NCBI RefSeq assembly: GCF_947500045.1
Contig: NZ_CANMQQ010000009.1
Span: 1-64,000, forward strand
Direction of reading: 5' to 3'
Length of the DNA stretch: 64,000 nucleotides
Source of the DNA: an uncultured Ruegeria sp.
GTDB taxonomy: Bacteria; Pseudomonadota; Alphaproteobacteria; Rhodobacterales; Rhodobacteraceae
In this document: positions 1 to 9,350 of the stretch, one piece after another
How positions within the stretch are numbered: position 1 is the stretch's first letter
How the letters are laid out: every line of letters starts with the position of its first letter
The notes under the pieces: model-generated
Seen by the model: the letters and a program-made list of their open reading frames with translations, nothing else
The model's database searches: none
What the model was told of the DNA's origin: nothing
Position numbers and translations under genes: made by a program

Positions 1-140
1 ATGCCGCCATTCGTAGTGCTCGGCTCTTCAAATACCAAAAAGAGTCGCTTTGCGCTCTGATTACTCCGCCTATTGAAAAAACAATAAACCCCACTGGCGG
101 TGCAGCGGGGTTTACTTGGTCAGAGATTACGGTTCGGGCC
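1..140. other. Left-edge intergenic stretch
   Basis: No convincing gene is visible. A short stem-loop (arms AGAG-t-CGC and GCG-CTCT, positions 41-58) and the asd terminator lie here. An open frame runs from the first base to a stop at 58-60, but it is too short to judge and could be the tail of a gene outside the window. Confidence 0.4.
86..113 (-). terminator. Rho-independent terminator of asd
   Basis: Inverted repeat AAACCCC (86-92) and GGGGTTT (107-113), extended by CTG/CAG after one mismatch, with a 6-nt loop. Read on the minus strand, a T-rich run follows the stem. It lies just downstream of the asd stop codon. Confidence 0.8.
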
Positions 141-1163
141 TCAACCCTTCTTCAGAACCTCACGGCCCAGCAGCTCGGCGATCTGAACGGCGTTCAGGGC
201 GGCACCCTTGCGCAGGTTGTCACTGACGCACCACAGGTTGATACCATTCTCGATGGTCGAATCCTGACGGATGCGGCTGATGAAGGTGGCGAAATCGCCC
301 GCGCATTCGATGGGCGAGACATAGCCGCCGTCCTCACGCTTGTCGATCACCATGATGCCGGGTGCTTCGCGCAGGATATCGCGGGCTTCGTCTTCGTCCA
401 GGAACTCTTCGAACTCGATGTTCACAGCCTCGGAGTGGCCAACGAATACTGGTACGCGGACGCAGGTTGCGGTGACCTTGATCGACGGATCGACGATCTT
501 TTTGGTCTCGACAACCATCTTCCACTCTTCCTTGGTCGAGCCGTCTTCCATGAAGACGTCGATCTGCGGAATGACGTTGAAGGCGATCTGTTTCTGGAAC
601 TTTTTCGGTTCAACTTCAGTCGTAGGGTTGTAGATGGCCTTGGTCTGATCCCAAAGCTCATCCATGCCCTCTTTGCCGGAACCCGACACTGACTGATAGG
701 TCGACACAACAACGCGTTTGATGCGCGCGCGATCATGCAGCGGTTTCAGCGCAACAACCATCTGCGCGGTCGAGCAGTTGGGGTTGGCGATGATGTTCTT
801 GTTCTTGTAGCCGTGGATCGCCTCGGGGTTACATTCCGGCACGATCAGCGGAATGTCCGGGTCATAGCGATAAAGCGATGAGTTATCGATTACCACGCAG
901 CCTGCGGCCGCCGCCTTGGGGGCGTACACTTTGGTGGCCTCGGAGCCCACGGCAAACAGCGCCATGTCCCAGCCGGTGAAATCGAACGTGTCCAGGTCTT
1001 TGGTCGTGAGTGTCTTGTCGCCAAAAGTCACCTCGGTACCCAGCGAGCGACGGCTTGCCAGAGCGGCAAGTTCATCGACGGGGAACTGGCGTTCTGCCAG
1101 GATGTTCAGCATTTCGCGGCCCACGTTACCCGTGGCGCCGACGACTACGACGCGATAGCCCAT
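141..1163 (-). CDS. asd: Aspartate-semialdehyde dehydrogenase
   Basis: Cytosolic enzyme that reduces L-aspartyl-4-phosphate to aspartate semialdehyde with NADPH, the branch point to lysine/diaminopimelate, threonine and methionine. The 340-residue length is typical. The N-terminus carries the Rossmann motif GATGNVG (residues 9-15). The catalytic cysteine is C130 in NPNCSTAQ and the acid/base histidine is probably H243 in VFVGHSEAV. It is apparently a single gene: a strong terminator follows it, and 111 bp separate it from the glycosyltransferase gene upstream, enough for its own promoter. Family assignment is secure. Confidence 0.97.
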   Translation of the reverse strand: MGYRVVVVGATGNVGREMLNILAERQFPVDELAALASRRSLGTEVTFGDKTLTTKDLDTFDFTGWDMALFAVGSEATKVYAPKAAAAGCVVIDNSSLYRYDPDIPLIVPECNPEAIHGYKNKNIIANPNCSTAQMVVALKPLHDRARIKRVVVSTYQSVSGSGKEGMDELWDQTKAIYNPTTEVEPKKFQKQIAFNVIPQIDVFMEDGSTKEEWKMVVETKKIVDPSIKVTATCVRVPVFVGHSEAVNIEFEEFLDEDEARDILREAPGIMVIDKREDGGYVSPIECAGDFATFISRIRQDSTIENGINLWCVSDNLRKGAALNAVQIAELLGREVLKKG

Positions 1164-1274
1164 TTCATGTCTCCAAAGTTAAGGACGCGCGTTCATAGCC
1201 GCGATGCAGCGAAGAAAAAAGGGCTTTTGGGCATATTTCGCCCGCTCACACCGATTTGTCACGGTTGCCGGGGG

Positions 1275-2309
1275 CTAGTCCGCGTCCAGAAGGTGCCGAT
1301 AGACCTTTACAATGGCCTGCGCTTCGCCTTCGATTCGAAAATTTTGTTCGACATGCGCGCGCGCGGCTTGACCCGCAGCGGCGAGTGCTGCGCGGTCCTG
1401 CAGCATATCCTCCAGCGCCCCGGCCAACGCTGCTGCGTTGTCTTTTTCAACCAGCCGTCCGGTCTCACCATCTTTGATCTGCGCACTGAACGCGCCGACC
1501 CCGTGACAGGCAATGGCGGGAACGCCCGATGCCATCGCCTCAAGCGGGGTCAGGCCGAACCCTTCGTGCCGCGCAGGGGCGACAAACAGATCAAGCGCGC
1601 GGTAGGTTTCGACAATCTCATCCCAGGGGCGCTCTCCCAGAAAATGCACTCGATCGCCAAGACCGGCGTCTTGCAGCTTTTGTATCTGCTCGGCCTGAAA
1701 TGCCTCGAACTCTTTGGTGGCGCGCCCGGTGAAGATCACATGGGCATCCGCGTGGTTGGGCAGAACCTGTAGCGCCGCCTCAACCAGCAGGTCGACCCCT
1801 TTCTGAGGGCGGATGCGGCCAAAACAGCCGATCAGCAGCCCCTCAGGCAGACCAAGCTTTTGGCGCAGGGCGTGTTTGTTATCAGATGGGTGGAACAGCT
1901 CGGTATTGACGCCATGCATGATAACGGTTGCGGGATGCTCCAGAAATGAAGCCGCCTGAGGCGTCGTGGCGATCAGCGCATCCATTTTAGAGATCAGCCG
2001 TTTCGTAAATCCGGAATGATCGCGCTGCGCAGCGGAGGTGAACAGCAGTTTGTAGTTGCGCCTGAAAACCGAACGCAGGATCAGACCCATCAACATCTCG
2101 GTATTCCGCCGCGCATGCCAGACCCGTTTGCGATTAGGCAGGAACAGCAGTTTCCAGAGTCTGATATGGGGTAAATCATCCGGCAGGCCGGGGCCGGTGG
2201 CGCGTATGCCGATCATTTTGTCTTGGATCGGCAACAGCCGGATCACCGTGGTTGTCACGCCCGACAGGGAATGCTTCAGATTGGGCGCAATCACCTCAAT
2301 GTCCTGCAC
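1275..2309 (-). CDS. lpcC: LpcC-like LPS core mannosyltransferase (GT4)
   Basis: A 344-residue GT-B glycosyltransferase of family 4. The C-terminal nucleotide-sugar domain shows GRIRPQKG and the E-x7-E signature around EGFGLTPLEAMASG. The N-terminus (IEVIAPNLKHSLSGVT, then RVWHARRNTEM) closely resembles, from memory, rhizobial LpcC, which adds mannose to the Kdo region of the LPS core. The inferred role is therefore cytoplasmic-face LPS inner-core assembly. The gene lies 18 bp downstream of an MFS transporter gene on the same strand and may be cotranscribed with it. The donor sugar is not proven by sequence. Confidence 0.8.
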   Translation of the reverse strand: MQDIEVIAPNLKHSLSGVTTTVIRLLPIQDKMIGIRATGPGLPDDLPHIRLWKLLFLPNRKRVWHARRNTEMLMGLILRSVFRRNYKLLFTSAAQRDHSGFTKRLISKMDALIATTPQAASFLEHPATVIMHGVNTELFHPSDNKHALRQKLGLPEGLLIGCFGRIRPQKGVDLLVEAALQVLPNHADAHVIFTGRATKEFEAFQAEQIQKLQDAGLGDRVHFLGERPWDEIVETYRALDLFVAPARHEGFGLTPLEAMASGVPAIACHGVGAFSAQIKDGETGRLVEKDNAAALAGALEDMLQDRAALAAAGQAARAHVEQNFRIEGEAQAIVKVYRHLLDAD

Positions 2310-2327
2310 GGGCGGCCTCCGGATGTT

Positions 2328-3500
2328 TCAGTCCACGCTGTCCCGACTGAATAGATAGATCACGCAGCCAATGGCAAGGGTGGCGGCGAAAAAGCCGAAG
2401 ATTGCCGTATAGGGCGCAGTGGGGCCAATCCCGGCGCTGGCCGCATGGATGCGCCCAGTGGCAAATTGCGCCAGACCAGCGCCGCCGATGCCAAACAGGT
2501 TCAACAACGTAACGCCCCGCCCAACTAGATGCGCCGGAATGAAGGCGCGCCCATGGGCCATGATGACCGGAAAGCTGGCGCCTAGAAACCCGATGACAGC
2601 AAGCAACAGAATTGAAAGCCAGACGCCTGCGTCGATCCATAGGCAAAGCAACACCAAGGCAACTGCGCCCAAGGCGTTGCCACTAAAAATCACCCATTTG
2701 CGCGTCTTGAAGATGCGATCCAACGGCCCGTAAGCAAATGTGCCCGCAATCATCGCGGCCCCCATGATCAGCGTCGCCTGACCGATCTGTGCCGTGCTGA
2801 GGTTGAAGACATCGCGAAAATACGGCCCGGCCCAGAGCCCGCGCAATGCGGCAGAGGGCGCATAGGCCACCAACATCAGTGGCAGAATCGCCCACAGCGC
2901 CGGTTCCTTCAGCAGATCCAGAACCGATCCCTTCTGCTCGGTCTCGACGCGTTTCGGGTCATGCACGGTTAGCCAAATACCCGCCGCGACCACGCCCGAG
3001 ATGATCGCAAGCCCCGCCAGCGTGGCGCGCCATCCCATCAATTCGACCGCCAGCGCCGTCGGGTACGAGGCTACCAGATTGCCGACAGACCCCACGCCCA
3101 GCATGACGGCGGCGAGTGTGGCGAATTTGGCAGGCGGAAACTCTCGGGCAAAGATATAGTAGGACGCCATCAGGACGGGTGAACAGCCAACCCCGATCAG
3201 TGCCATGGCCAGCGCCACATGAAACGGTGTTGTGGCGACAGCGAACAGGCCTGCCCCACCCGCGCCACCGATCAACAGCAAAAGGGCCGAGCTGCGCCTT
3301 GGCCCCACCCGATCCAGCGCCCACCCCACCGGAATCTGCATCGCAGCAAAAAGCAGAAACCAAAGACCCGACGCAAAGGCGAGGTCTTCGGGCGTGGCCC
3401 CGATATCCCTGCCCAGATCGGTCGTCAGCACGGCCAGAAAAGCGCGAAAAAACTGGCTGAGGACATAAGCCAGACATAATACTACCAACCCTGCCTGCAT
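2328..3500 (-). CDS. Major facilitator superfamily transporter
   Basis: A 390-residue polytopic membrane protein with about 12 hydrophobic segments in two halves. Between helices 2 and 3 it has the MFS signature-like loop GWALDRVGPRRSS. I chose the ATG at 3500 because AAGGGG lies just upstream; an in-frame start at 3593 would add a hydrophilic, Cys-containing extension atypical for the family. The substrate cannot be told from sequence. It is divergent from the DUF3095 gene and runs into lpcC with an 18-bp gap. Confidence 0.85.
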   Translation of the reverse strand: MQAGLVVLCLAYVLSQFFRAFLAVLTTDLGRDIGATPEDLAFASGLWFLLFAAMQIPVGWALDRVGPRRSSALLLLIGGAGGAGLFAVATTPFHVALAMALIGVGCSPVLMASYYIFAREFPPAKFATLAAVMLGVGSVGNLVASYPTALAVELMGWRATLAGLAIISGVVAAGIWLTVHDPKRVETEQKGSVLDLLKEPALWAILPLMLVAYAPSAALRGLWAGPYFRDVFNLSTAQIGQATLIMGAAMIAGTFAYGPLDRIFKTRKWVIFSGNALGAVALVLLCLWIDAGVWLSILLLAVIGFLGASFPVIMAHGRAFIPAHLVGRGVTLLNLFGIGGAGLAQFATGRIHAASAGIGPTAPYTAIFGFFAATLAIGCVIYLFSRDSVD

Positions 3501-3644
3501 ATGCTGCCCCTTTGCCCGAATGCCCGTCTGCGATGCTTTGCACGTCGTGCAGCGCCGCACAAGCGCATGCGAGGTTTCGAAAGGGGCAGACATCTTTCGG
3601 GTTTGGGCTATCTTGTAAACAGTTTTGGATTTTCAGAGAGCGCC

Positions 3645-4787
3645 ATGCCCCCCTTAGACTCTTTATTTTATGACTCCGTTCCCATTTCGAACGACTTCCT
3701 GCGCCTCAGCGACCCTGCCCAGTTCACACCCCTGCCAGATACGTGGATCCTGGGAGTTGCCGATATCGTGGATTCGACCGGAGAGATCGCAAGGGGTCGC
3801 TATAAGACGGTGAACATGGTCGGTGCGGCTGTGATCTCGGGCATGATCAACGCGCTGGGCGGGCGGGTGTTTCCTTATGTCTTCGGCGGCGATGGCGCTG
3901 GGTTTGCTGTGCCGGGGGAAGATGCCGATGCCGCTCGGGAAACACTGGCGGCATTGCAAAGTTGGGCCGAAACAGAGTTCGCGATCACGCTGCGTGCAGC
4001 GCTGGTTTCCGTGTCCGATATCCGCGCCGCTGGTCGCGATCTGCGTGTCGCGCGCTTTGCGCCCTCTACCGGGGTTGATTATGCGATGTTTACGGGCGGT
4101 GGTTTGGCATGGGCTGAGGCACAGATGAAATCCGGGACCTTTACCATCCAACCGGCTGGGCCAGACGCGCAGCCCGATCTGACCGGCCTGTCCTGCCGCT
4201 GGTCCAACAGCCCGGCCCGACACGGTCAAATCGTGTCACTGGTAATTCAGCCAACATCAGAGTCTAACGAAGCAGATTTTGCCAATCTGACCCAATCTGT
4301 GCTGTCTGTCGCCGAGGGGTTGGAACGTGCCGGTCACCCGGTTCCACTCAAGGGTCCCCCGATGAGTTGGCCACCTCCCGGTGCAGACCTCGATGCCCAT
4401 GTCTCACGCGCTGGGCGCAATTTGCTCATGCAGAAGATACGTCTGATGATCGGGAACATGTTGATCGGTTTGCTATTCAAAACCGGGATGCGCTTGGGGC
4501 AGTTCGAACCCAACCACTACAAAGAGATGGTGAGCCGCAACGCCGATTTCCGCAAGTTCGATGACGGGCTGAAAATGACATTGGATTGTGATCCGGCCAC
4601 ATTGGACCAGATCACCCGAATGCTGGAAGACGCACAGTCAAAAGGTAAAATCCGATACGGCCTGCATGCCCAGCAAGAAGCGATGATGACCTGCTTTGTC
4701 CCCTCGGCCATGCGCGATGACCATGTGCATTTCGTTGACGGGGCCTCGGGCGGCTATGCACAGGCCGCCGCTGTCATGCGTGCCTAA
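3645..4787 (+). CDS. DUF3095 family protein
   Basis: A 380-residue cytoplasmic protein matching my memory of the DUF3095 family, whose N-terminal half looks like a degenerate nucleotide-cyclase fold. It has a metal-site-like stretch (GVADIVDSTGEI, about residues 35-46) and an FGGDGAGF segment like the cyclase GDG turn. The C-terminal half has no recognisable motif. The start at 3645 is chosen for the upstream GAGAG; the frame is open further upstream, into the divergent MFS gene. Its 3' end overlaps the convergent decarboxylase gene by 14 bp. Function is unknown. Confidence 0.75.
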   Translation: MPPLDSLFYDSVPISNDFLRLSDPAQFTPLPDTWILGVADIVDSTGEIARGRYKTVNMVGAAVISGMINALGGRVFPYVFGGDGAGFAVPGEDADAARETLAALQSWAETEFAITLRAALVSVSDIRAAGRDLRVARFAPSTGVDYAMFTGGGLAWAEAQMKSGTFTIQPAGPDAQPDLTGLSCRWSNSPARHGQIVSLVIQPTSESNEADFANLTQSVLSVAEGLERAGHPVPLKGPPMSWPPPGADLDAHVSRAGRNLLMQKIRLMIGNMLIGLLFKTGMRLGQFEPNHYKEMVSRNADFRKFDDGLKMTLDCDPATLDQITRMLEDAQSKGKIRYGLHAQQEAMMTCFVPSAMRDDHVHFVDGASGGYAQAAAVMRA

Positions 4788-6192
4788 GGCGGCGCGCGAT
4801 CTCGGTGATCACGTCATAGGCCATCATGACATCTTGTTCGGTGGTTTCGAACTGACCGGCCTGAAAGCGGATCACCATATCTCCATCCACCCGGGTTTGG
4901 GTCAGGTAGATCCGCCCGTCATCGTTGATCGCATTCACCAATCGCAGGTTCAGTTCGTCCAGGTCAGTAGCGCCCGCAGGCGCATAGCGGAATGTCCACA
5001 GCGACCACATCGGCGGTGTGACGATTTGGAAATCTGGTTCGGCTCCCAACCGGTCATGCAAAGCAACGGACCAGTTGACGTGATTGCGCAGCCGCTCGCG
5101 CAATCCCTCCAGCCCGTAGTTTCTGATGACGAACCACAGCTTCAGCGCCCGGAACCGACGGCCCAGCGGGACCGACCATTCCGAATAATTGATTATTCCG
5201 TCCTTCCCATGGGTTTTCAGGTATTCCGGGCTGATTGCTAGCGTGCGCACCAGATCATCGGGGTTTTTCAGAAAATGCGCGCAGCAATCGAATTGTACGC
5301 CGAGCCATTTGTGTGGATTGAAGACGATGCTGTCAGCCTGATCGATCCCGGGCCAGTAATGGCGATATTCTGGGCAAATCATGGCCGACCCGGCCCAGGC
5401 TGCATCGACATGGGTATAGAGGTTGTATTTCCGCGCGACTTCAAGGCAGCGATCTACTGGATCGGTCGCGCCTGTTCCGGTTCCACCGACACACAGAATC
5501 ACGCCTGATGGTTGATAACCAGAGTCTAAATCGGACAAAATTGCTGCCTCAAGTGCCTCGGGATCCATCCCGCGCCAATCGCCCTGAACCGGGATGCGCA
5601 CCAGATTGTCCTGTCCAAACCCAGCCACCCAAATGGCACGGTCGACCGATGTGTGCACCTCGGACGAACAGTAAACGCGCAGCGGTTTCTGACCGAACAG
5701 ACCCTGGCTGTTACCCTGCCACTTCGTTGCCTTTTCGCGCATGGTCAGTACCGCAGCCAGCGTCGCCGACGAGGCGGAATCCTGAATGACGCCGGCAAAT
5801 TCAACGGGCAGGTCCAGCGCATCGCGCAGCCACTCCATCATCCGCGTTTCCATCTCGGTCGCGGCGGGTGAAGTTTGCCACAACATGCATTGTGGCGCGA
5901 TGGCGCTGGTTAGAAACTCGGCCAGCACAGACGGGGCCGAAGCGTTGGCGTTGAAATAGGCAAAAAATCGGGGATGTTGCCAATGGGTGATCCCGGGCAT
6001 GACGATTTGCTCGAAATCACGAAAGATATCCTCAATCGCTTCACCTTTTTCAGGAGGATGTGCGGGCAATGCGTTCAGGATATCACCGGGTTCTGTCTGG
6101 GCACGAACAGGTCTTTCGCCTACGGTCAGGTGATAGTCTTGCGCCCATTCGGCGGCTTTCTTGCCCCAATCGGAAAACTCGTCCCAGTTCAT
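4774..6192 (-). CDS. PLP-dependent aromatic-L-amino-acid-type decarboxylase
   Basis: A 472-residue group II PLP decarboxylase (DOPA/tryptophan/tyrosine decarboxylase-like). The PLP lysine is K295 in NPHKWLGVQFDC and the pyridine-N aspartate is D263 in HVDAAWAG. The N-terminal GITHWQHPRFFAYF and LWQTSPAATEME are typical of the family, which releases CO2 from an aromatic amino acid to give an amine. Three ATGs are in tandem; only the third (6192) is properly spaced from AAGGAG. It is divergent from an HpaR-like regulator across a palindromic intergenic region, suggesting direct regulation by it. Substrate is uncertain. Confidence 0.88.
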   Translation of the reverse strand: MNWDEFSDWGKKAAEWAQDYHLTVGERPVRAQTEPGDILNALPAHPPEKGEAIEDIFRDFEQIVMPGITHWQHPRFFAYFNANASAPSVLAEFLTSAIAPQCMLWQTSPAATEMETRMMEWLRDALDLPVEFAGVIQDSASSATLAAVLTMREKATKWQGNSQGLFGQKPLRVYCSSEVHTSVDRAIWVAGFGQDNLVRIPVQGDWRGMDPEALEAAILSDLDSGYQPSGVILCVGGTGTGATDPVDRCLEVARKYNLYTHVDAAWAGSAMICPEYRHYWPGIDQADSIVFNPHKWLGVQFDCCAHFLKNPDDLVRTLAISPEYLKTHGKDGIINYSEWSVPLGRRFRALKLWFVIRNYGLEGLRERLRNHVNWSVALHDRLGAEPDFQIVTPPMWSLWTFRYAPAGATDLDELNLRLVNAINDDGRIYLTQTRVDGDMVIRFQAGQFETTEQDVMMAYDVITEIARRLRHA

Positions 6193-6231
6193 CATCATCT
6201 CCTTTTGGTCAACCTGCTGTCGTGCGGCCCG

Positions 6232-6270
6232 ACTAGATCATTTTATTGAACAAGTTAACTAAAATCTAGT
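6232..6270. promoter_or_regulatory. Candidate MarR/HpaR operator
   Basis: AT-rich dyad between the divergent decarboxylase and hpaR-like genes. The outer arms ACTAGAT and ATCTAGT are exact complements, and an inner perfect palindrome AGTTAACT sits at 6253-6260. The position fits repression of either promoter by the neighbouring MarR protein, but this is inference. Confidence 0.5.
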
Positions 6271-6334
6271 GCTACGAATTCGGAAGATCCATCAATCTAT
6301 TGCGAAACAAAGAAAGTTGCGCGAAAATTCCCTT

Positions 6335-6769
6335 ATGGTGAAGACTTTACCTTTGACATCTCGATCGTTGCCGATTGCCTTATTGCGCGCGCGCGAAAAG
6401 GTGATGGGCCCTATACGTGGCGTGCTAAGCGACGTGGGCGTTACCGAACAGCAGTGGCGCGTTCTGCGGGTCTTGCAAGAAGAAGGCGCGCAAGAACCCA
6501 CGCAGATCGCTGAACGCGCCTGTCTGCTTCTTCCCAGCCTGACTCGGATCTTGAAAAAGCTGGAAGACAAGAAGCTGATCATCCGGCGCGCAGATACACA
6601 AGACAGGCGTCGCCAAATTGTTGAAATCACAAATGACGGTCTGCAGATAATCCATACCAACCTGCAGGAAATGTTGCAGCTGGCGGAACATACCCGTGCC
6701 TTGATGGGGGCCGAGCGGCACGAGCTGCTGTTGAACCTTCTGGGCGAACTTCACGAAATCGAAGATTAG
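6335..6769 (+). CDS. HpaR-like MarR family regulator
   Basis: A 144-residue winged-helix protein. The segment SLPIALLRAREKVMGPIR followed by VTEQQWRVLRVL is characteristic, from memory, of HpaR, the MarR repressor of homoprotocatechuate catabolism. The recognition region ERACLLLPSLTRILKKLE and the wing DRRRQIVEITNDG follow. No hpa catabolic genes are adjacent; the divergent neighbour is an aromatic amino acid decarboxylase, so the effector may be an aromatic acid or amine linked to that enzyme. The start at 6335 lacks a good Shine-Dalgarno, but the conserved domain begins about ten residues later. Confidence 0.8.
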   Translation: MVKTLPLTSRSLPIALLRAREKVMGPIRGVLSDVGVTEQQWRVLRVLQEEGAQEPTQIAERACLLLPSLTRILKKLEDKKLIIRRADTQDRRRQIVEITNDGLQIIHTNLQEMLQLAEHTRALMGAERHELLLNLLGELHEIED

Positions 6770-6772
6770 GCT

Positions 6773-7987
6773 CTACTTAGGGTCTTTTAGCCATTGGTCG
6801 GCAAACTCAATATCGCTCAGATCAGCGAATCGTCGAACCCGGTCAAGCTCGGCCTCCAGACGCCGGGTTCTTGCGTCGGACCAGCGGATGGACCGTTCAG
6901 GCCACACTGCACGAATATGCAACACGCCGCGATCACGGTGCGCCTTCATGTCGATGCGCCCGATCAGCCGGTCCCCTTCCATCATCGGGAAGACATAATA
7001 ACCATAGACGCGCTTAGGTTCGGGCACGAACACTTCGATGCGATAGTGATACCCAAACAAGCGCTCGGCTCGGTTACGGTCACGCAACATGGGATCAAAC
7101 GGGCTGAGAATCCTGATCCGGCCCGGCGCACTGGGCAGCGCTGCGGCTTGTTCACAAATACCGGGTCGGGCAAAGACTTTGCGATCCTTCCCATCCGCAC
7201 AAACCACGGCAATTTCTTCAATTTCGCCCTTTGTCAGGGCCTGTTCGCACCACGTTTTCGCTTCGGCTGCGCTGACGGTATCCCAAAAAGCGGCCAGCTC
7301 ACCCGAGGTTGCAAAGCCCAGCCGATCGAGCGCTGAACTACACAGCCAATCCACGGTCTGATCTGTGTCGCAGGGTATGTTGCCGGGGCAAAGCTGGGTT
7401 TCGATCACCCGCTCGGTCAGATCGTATCGCTTTTGAAACCCGTCGCGCCCAACCACCGTAAGAGCCCCGGACCGCCAAAGATACTCCAGCGCTGTTTTTG
7501 ATGGATGCCAATCCCACCAACCGCCCGAGCCCTTCTTTTCGTCCTTGCCCACATCGGACGATCCGACGGGCCCATGATCGCGGATATGGTTCAGAACAGT
7601 GTCGAACTTTTGCTCAAACCCGTCACGCCGCCAGTTTTTCCAGCGTGCTTTCAACATATCGGCATCGCGCAGAAATCGCAGATGCCAATGGCGATAAAAT
7701 TCCATCGGAATGACTGCGGCGTCATGTGTCCAATGCTCGAACAGCGCCCGGTCACGCTCGTAAAGTCGCTTGAGATGACGCGCGCGATAGCTGGGCCGCC
7801 GCGCATAGAGGATCATGTCGTGGGCGCGTGCAACTGTGTTGATACTGTCAAGCTGCACAAACCCCAGGCGATGAATCAGATGCAGCAGGTCATCGCCCTT
7901 GGAGCTTCCGGTGGGCTGTTCCAGCAATGCATGGCGATCCATGAACAGTGCCCGCGCTGCACGGTTATCCAATCGTTGCAGTGCCAT
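6773..7987 (-). CDS. YcaQ-like winged-helix DNA glycosylase (HTH_42)
   Basis: A 404-residue protein of the HTH_42/YcaQ-AlkX family, whose characterised members unhook DNA interstrand crosslinks and N-alkylpurines. The conserved N-terminal segment LGFVQLDSINTVARAHD contains the family QxD-type motif (VQLDSI). The middle WTHDAAVIPMEFYRHW and the C-terminal FDPMLRDRNRAERLFGYHY-type block are also conserved. It is convergent with the hpaR-like gene (3 bp apart) and lies 6 bp downstream of the LacI-type gene on the same strand, so it may be cotranscribed with that gene. Activity is inferred from family membership only. Confidence 0.82.
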   Translation of the reverse strand: MALQRLDNRAARALFMDRHALLEQPTGSSKGDDLLHLIHRLGFVQLDSINTVARAHDMILYARRPSYRARHLKRLYERDRALFEHWTHDAAVIPMEFYRHWHLRFLRDADMLKARWKNWRRDGFEQKFDTVLNHIRDHGPVGSSDVGKDEKKGSGGWWDWHPSKTALEYLWRSGALTVVGRDGFQKRYDLTERVIETQLCPGNIPCDTDQTVDWLCSSALDRLGFATSGELAAFWDTVSAAEAKTWCEQALTKGEIEEIAVVCADGKDRKVFARPGICEQAAALPSAPGRIRILSPFDPMLRDRNRAERLFGYHYRIEVFVPEPKRVYGYYVFPMMEGDRLIGRIDMKAHRDRGVLHIRAVWPERSIRWSDARTRRLEAELDRVRRFADLSDIEFADQWLKDPK

Positions 7988-7993
7988 CGGGCT

Positions 7994-9034
7994 TTAACGC
8001 CGCTTCAGTGTATCGCCAAAGCTGATCTTGGGGGTCAGGGTGACGCGGGTTTCAACATCCGATTCCGGATCGACCAGCTTGGCCGCGATGATTTCAGCAG
8101 CAGTGCGTCCGATCTCGGTCCGGCAAGCGTCCATTGTGGCCAGCTTGCGCGGCAGGCCTTGCAGCAGCTCTACATTGTTGAACCCGGCCAATCCGATCTG
8201 ACCCGGGATATCAATGCCTTGATCCAGCAGATACAGCAGCCCGCCCGCACCTATCATGTCGTTGGAATAATACAGAAAATCCAACTCGGGTGAGCGTTCC
8301 AGCATGGCCTGCGTCATCTCACGCCCCTTCGCCAGTGCCGAGCCACCTGAATAGAACTCGCGATCCTCGATCTCAATTCCATGCTTGCCGAGCACTTCGG
8401 TAAAGCCTTCGAACCGCTTCCGGGCGCGGTGGTCCAGAGGCATCTTGGTGCCCATAAAGCCGATATGCTCATATCCTGCCTTCAGGATCGCCTGCGCCAT
8501 CTCGCGCCCGGCGCGACGGTGTGAAATCCCCACCATCGCATCGACGGGCTTTCCGTCAGTGTCCATGATCTCGACCACCGGAATTCCGGCAGAATCCAGC
8601 ATGGCGCGCGCGGCTTCCGTATGCTCCAGCCCGGCAATGATCACGCCCGACGGCCGCCACGAGAGCATCTCGTACAGAACCTTTTCTTCCTTTTCGGGCA
8701 AGTAATCTGTGACGCCGACCACCGGCTGCAGCTCTGTATCTTCCAGCACCTGATTGATACCGGTCAGCACCTCGGGGAATACCATATTCGACAGCGACGG
8801 TATGATCACCGCCACGAGGTTCACGCGGCTTGATGCCAACGCGCCCGCGATCTTGTTAGGCACATACCCCAGCTCCTTCGCTGCAGCCAGAACGCGGGTT
8901 CGGGTGGCATCGGACACATCGCCGCGATTGCGCAGCACCCGGCTGACCGTCATTTCGGACACTCCGGACGCTTCCGAGACATCGCGAAGGGTAAGCGGGC
9001 GTTTAGTTTCTGTTGTCACCGGGGATACCTGCAT
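7994..9034 (-). CDS. LacI family transcriptional regulator
   Basis: A 346-residue LacI/GalR regulator. The N-terminal helix-turn-helix LTLRDVSEASGVSEMTVSRV and hinge GYVPNKIAGALAS (roughly residues 15-68) precede a periplasmic-binding-protein-like effector domain with the usual NDMIGAGGL and IGLAGFNN blocks. It resembles the gluconate-type GntR branch, but no sugar-catabolic genes adjoin it, so the ligand is unknown. A perfect 7-bp inverted repeat lies 24-43 bp upstream of the start and may be an autoregulatory operator. Confidence 0.92.
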   Translation of the reverse strand: MQVSPVTTETKRPLTLRDVSEASGVSEMTVSRVLRNRGDVSDATRTRVLAAAKELGYVPNKIAGALASSRVNLVAVIIPSLSNMVFPEVLTGINQVLEDTELQPVVGVTDYLPEKEEKVLYEMLSWRPSGVIIAGLEHTEAARAMLDSAGIPVVEIMDTDGKPVDAMVGISHRRAGREMAQAILKAGYEHIGFMGTKMPLDHRARKRFEGFTEVLGKHGIEIEDREFYSGGSALAKGREMTQAMLERSPELDFLYYSNDMIGAGGLLYLLDQGIDIPGQIGLAGFNNVELLQGLPRKLATMDACRTEIGRTAAEIIAAKLVDPESDVETRVTLTPKISFGDTLKRR

Positions 9035-9057
9035 TGTTAGTTTCCCCGATGGTAGCG

Positions 9058-9077
9058 TGAACAGGGTAAACTGTTCA
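9058..9077. promoter_or_regulatory. Candidate LacI autoregulatory operator
   Basis: Inverted repeat TGAACAG-N6-CTGTTCA directly upstream of the LacI-type gene (start codon ends at 9034). Dyad symmetry and position fit autoregulation; no footprint or homologous site was compared. Confidence 0.45.
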
Positions 9078-9134
9078 ACTGTTGTGCAAAGCCCATGACA
9101 AGCCGAAAAAACCCCGCTAGAAAAAACGTTGCGC

Positions 9135-9211
9135 GGCCCCGTGGCTCAACTGGATAGAGCAGCCCCCTCCTAAGGGGCAGGTTGCAGGTTCGAATCCTGC
9201 CGGGGTCGCCA
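9135..9211 (+). tRNA. tRNA-Arg (anticodon CCU)
   Basis: Complete cloverleaf with an encoded CCA end (77 nt). The acceptor stem is GGCCCCG/CGGGGTC with one G-U pair, the D stem GCTC/GAGC, the anticodon stem GCCCC/GGGGC around loop CTCCTAA (anticodon CCT) and the T stem GCAGG/CCTGC. It reads AGG codons. Confidence 0.96.
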
Positions 9212-9350
9212 GATTTTCGCGAACTTTCTGGCTGTGGTGAGGCGAACAAATGCCTTGCCCTTACGAAGGTCTCGCAATAGGTGACGCAGATCGAACAGCG
9301 GCACCCTGTCTGGCCTGACAAGGGCATTGCCAGAGACCCGCAATCGCGCG

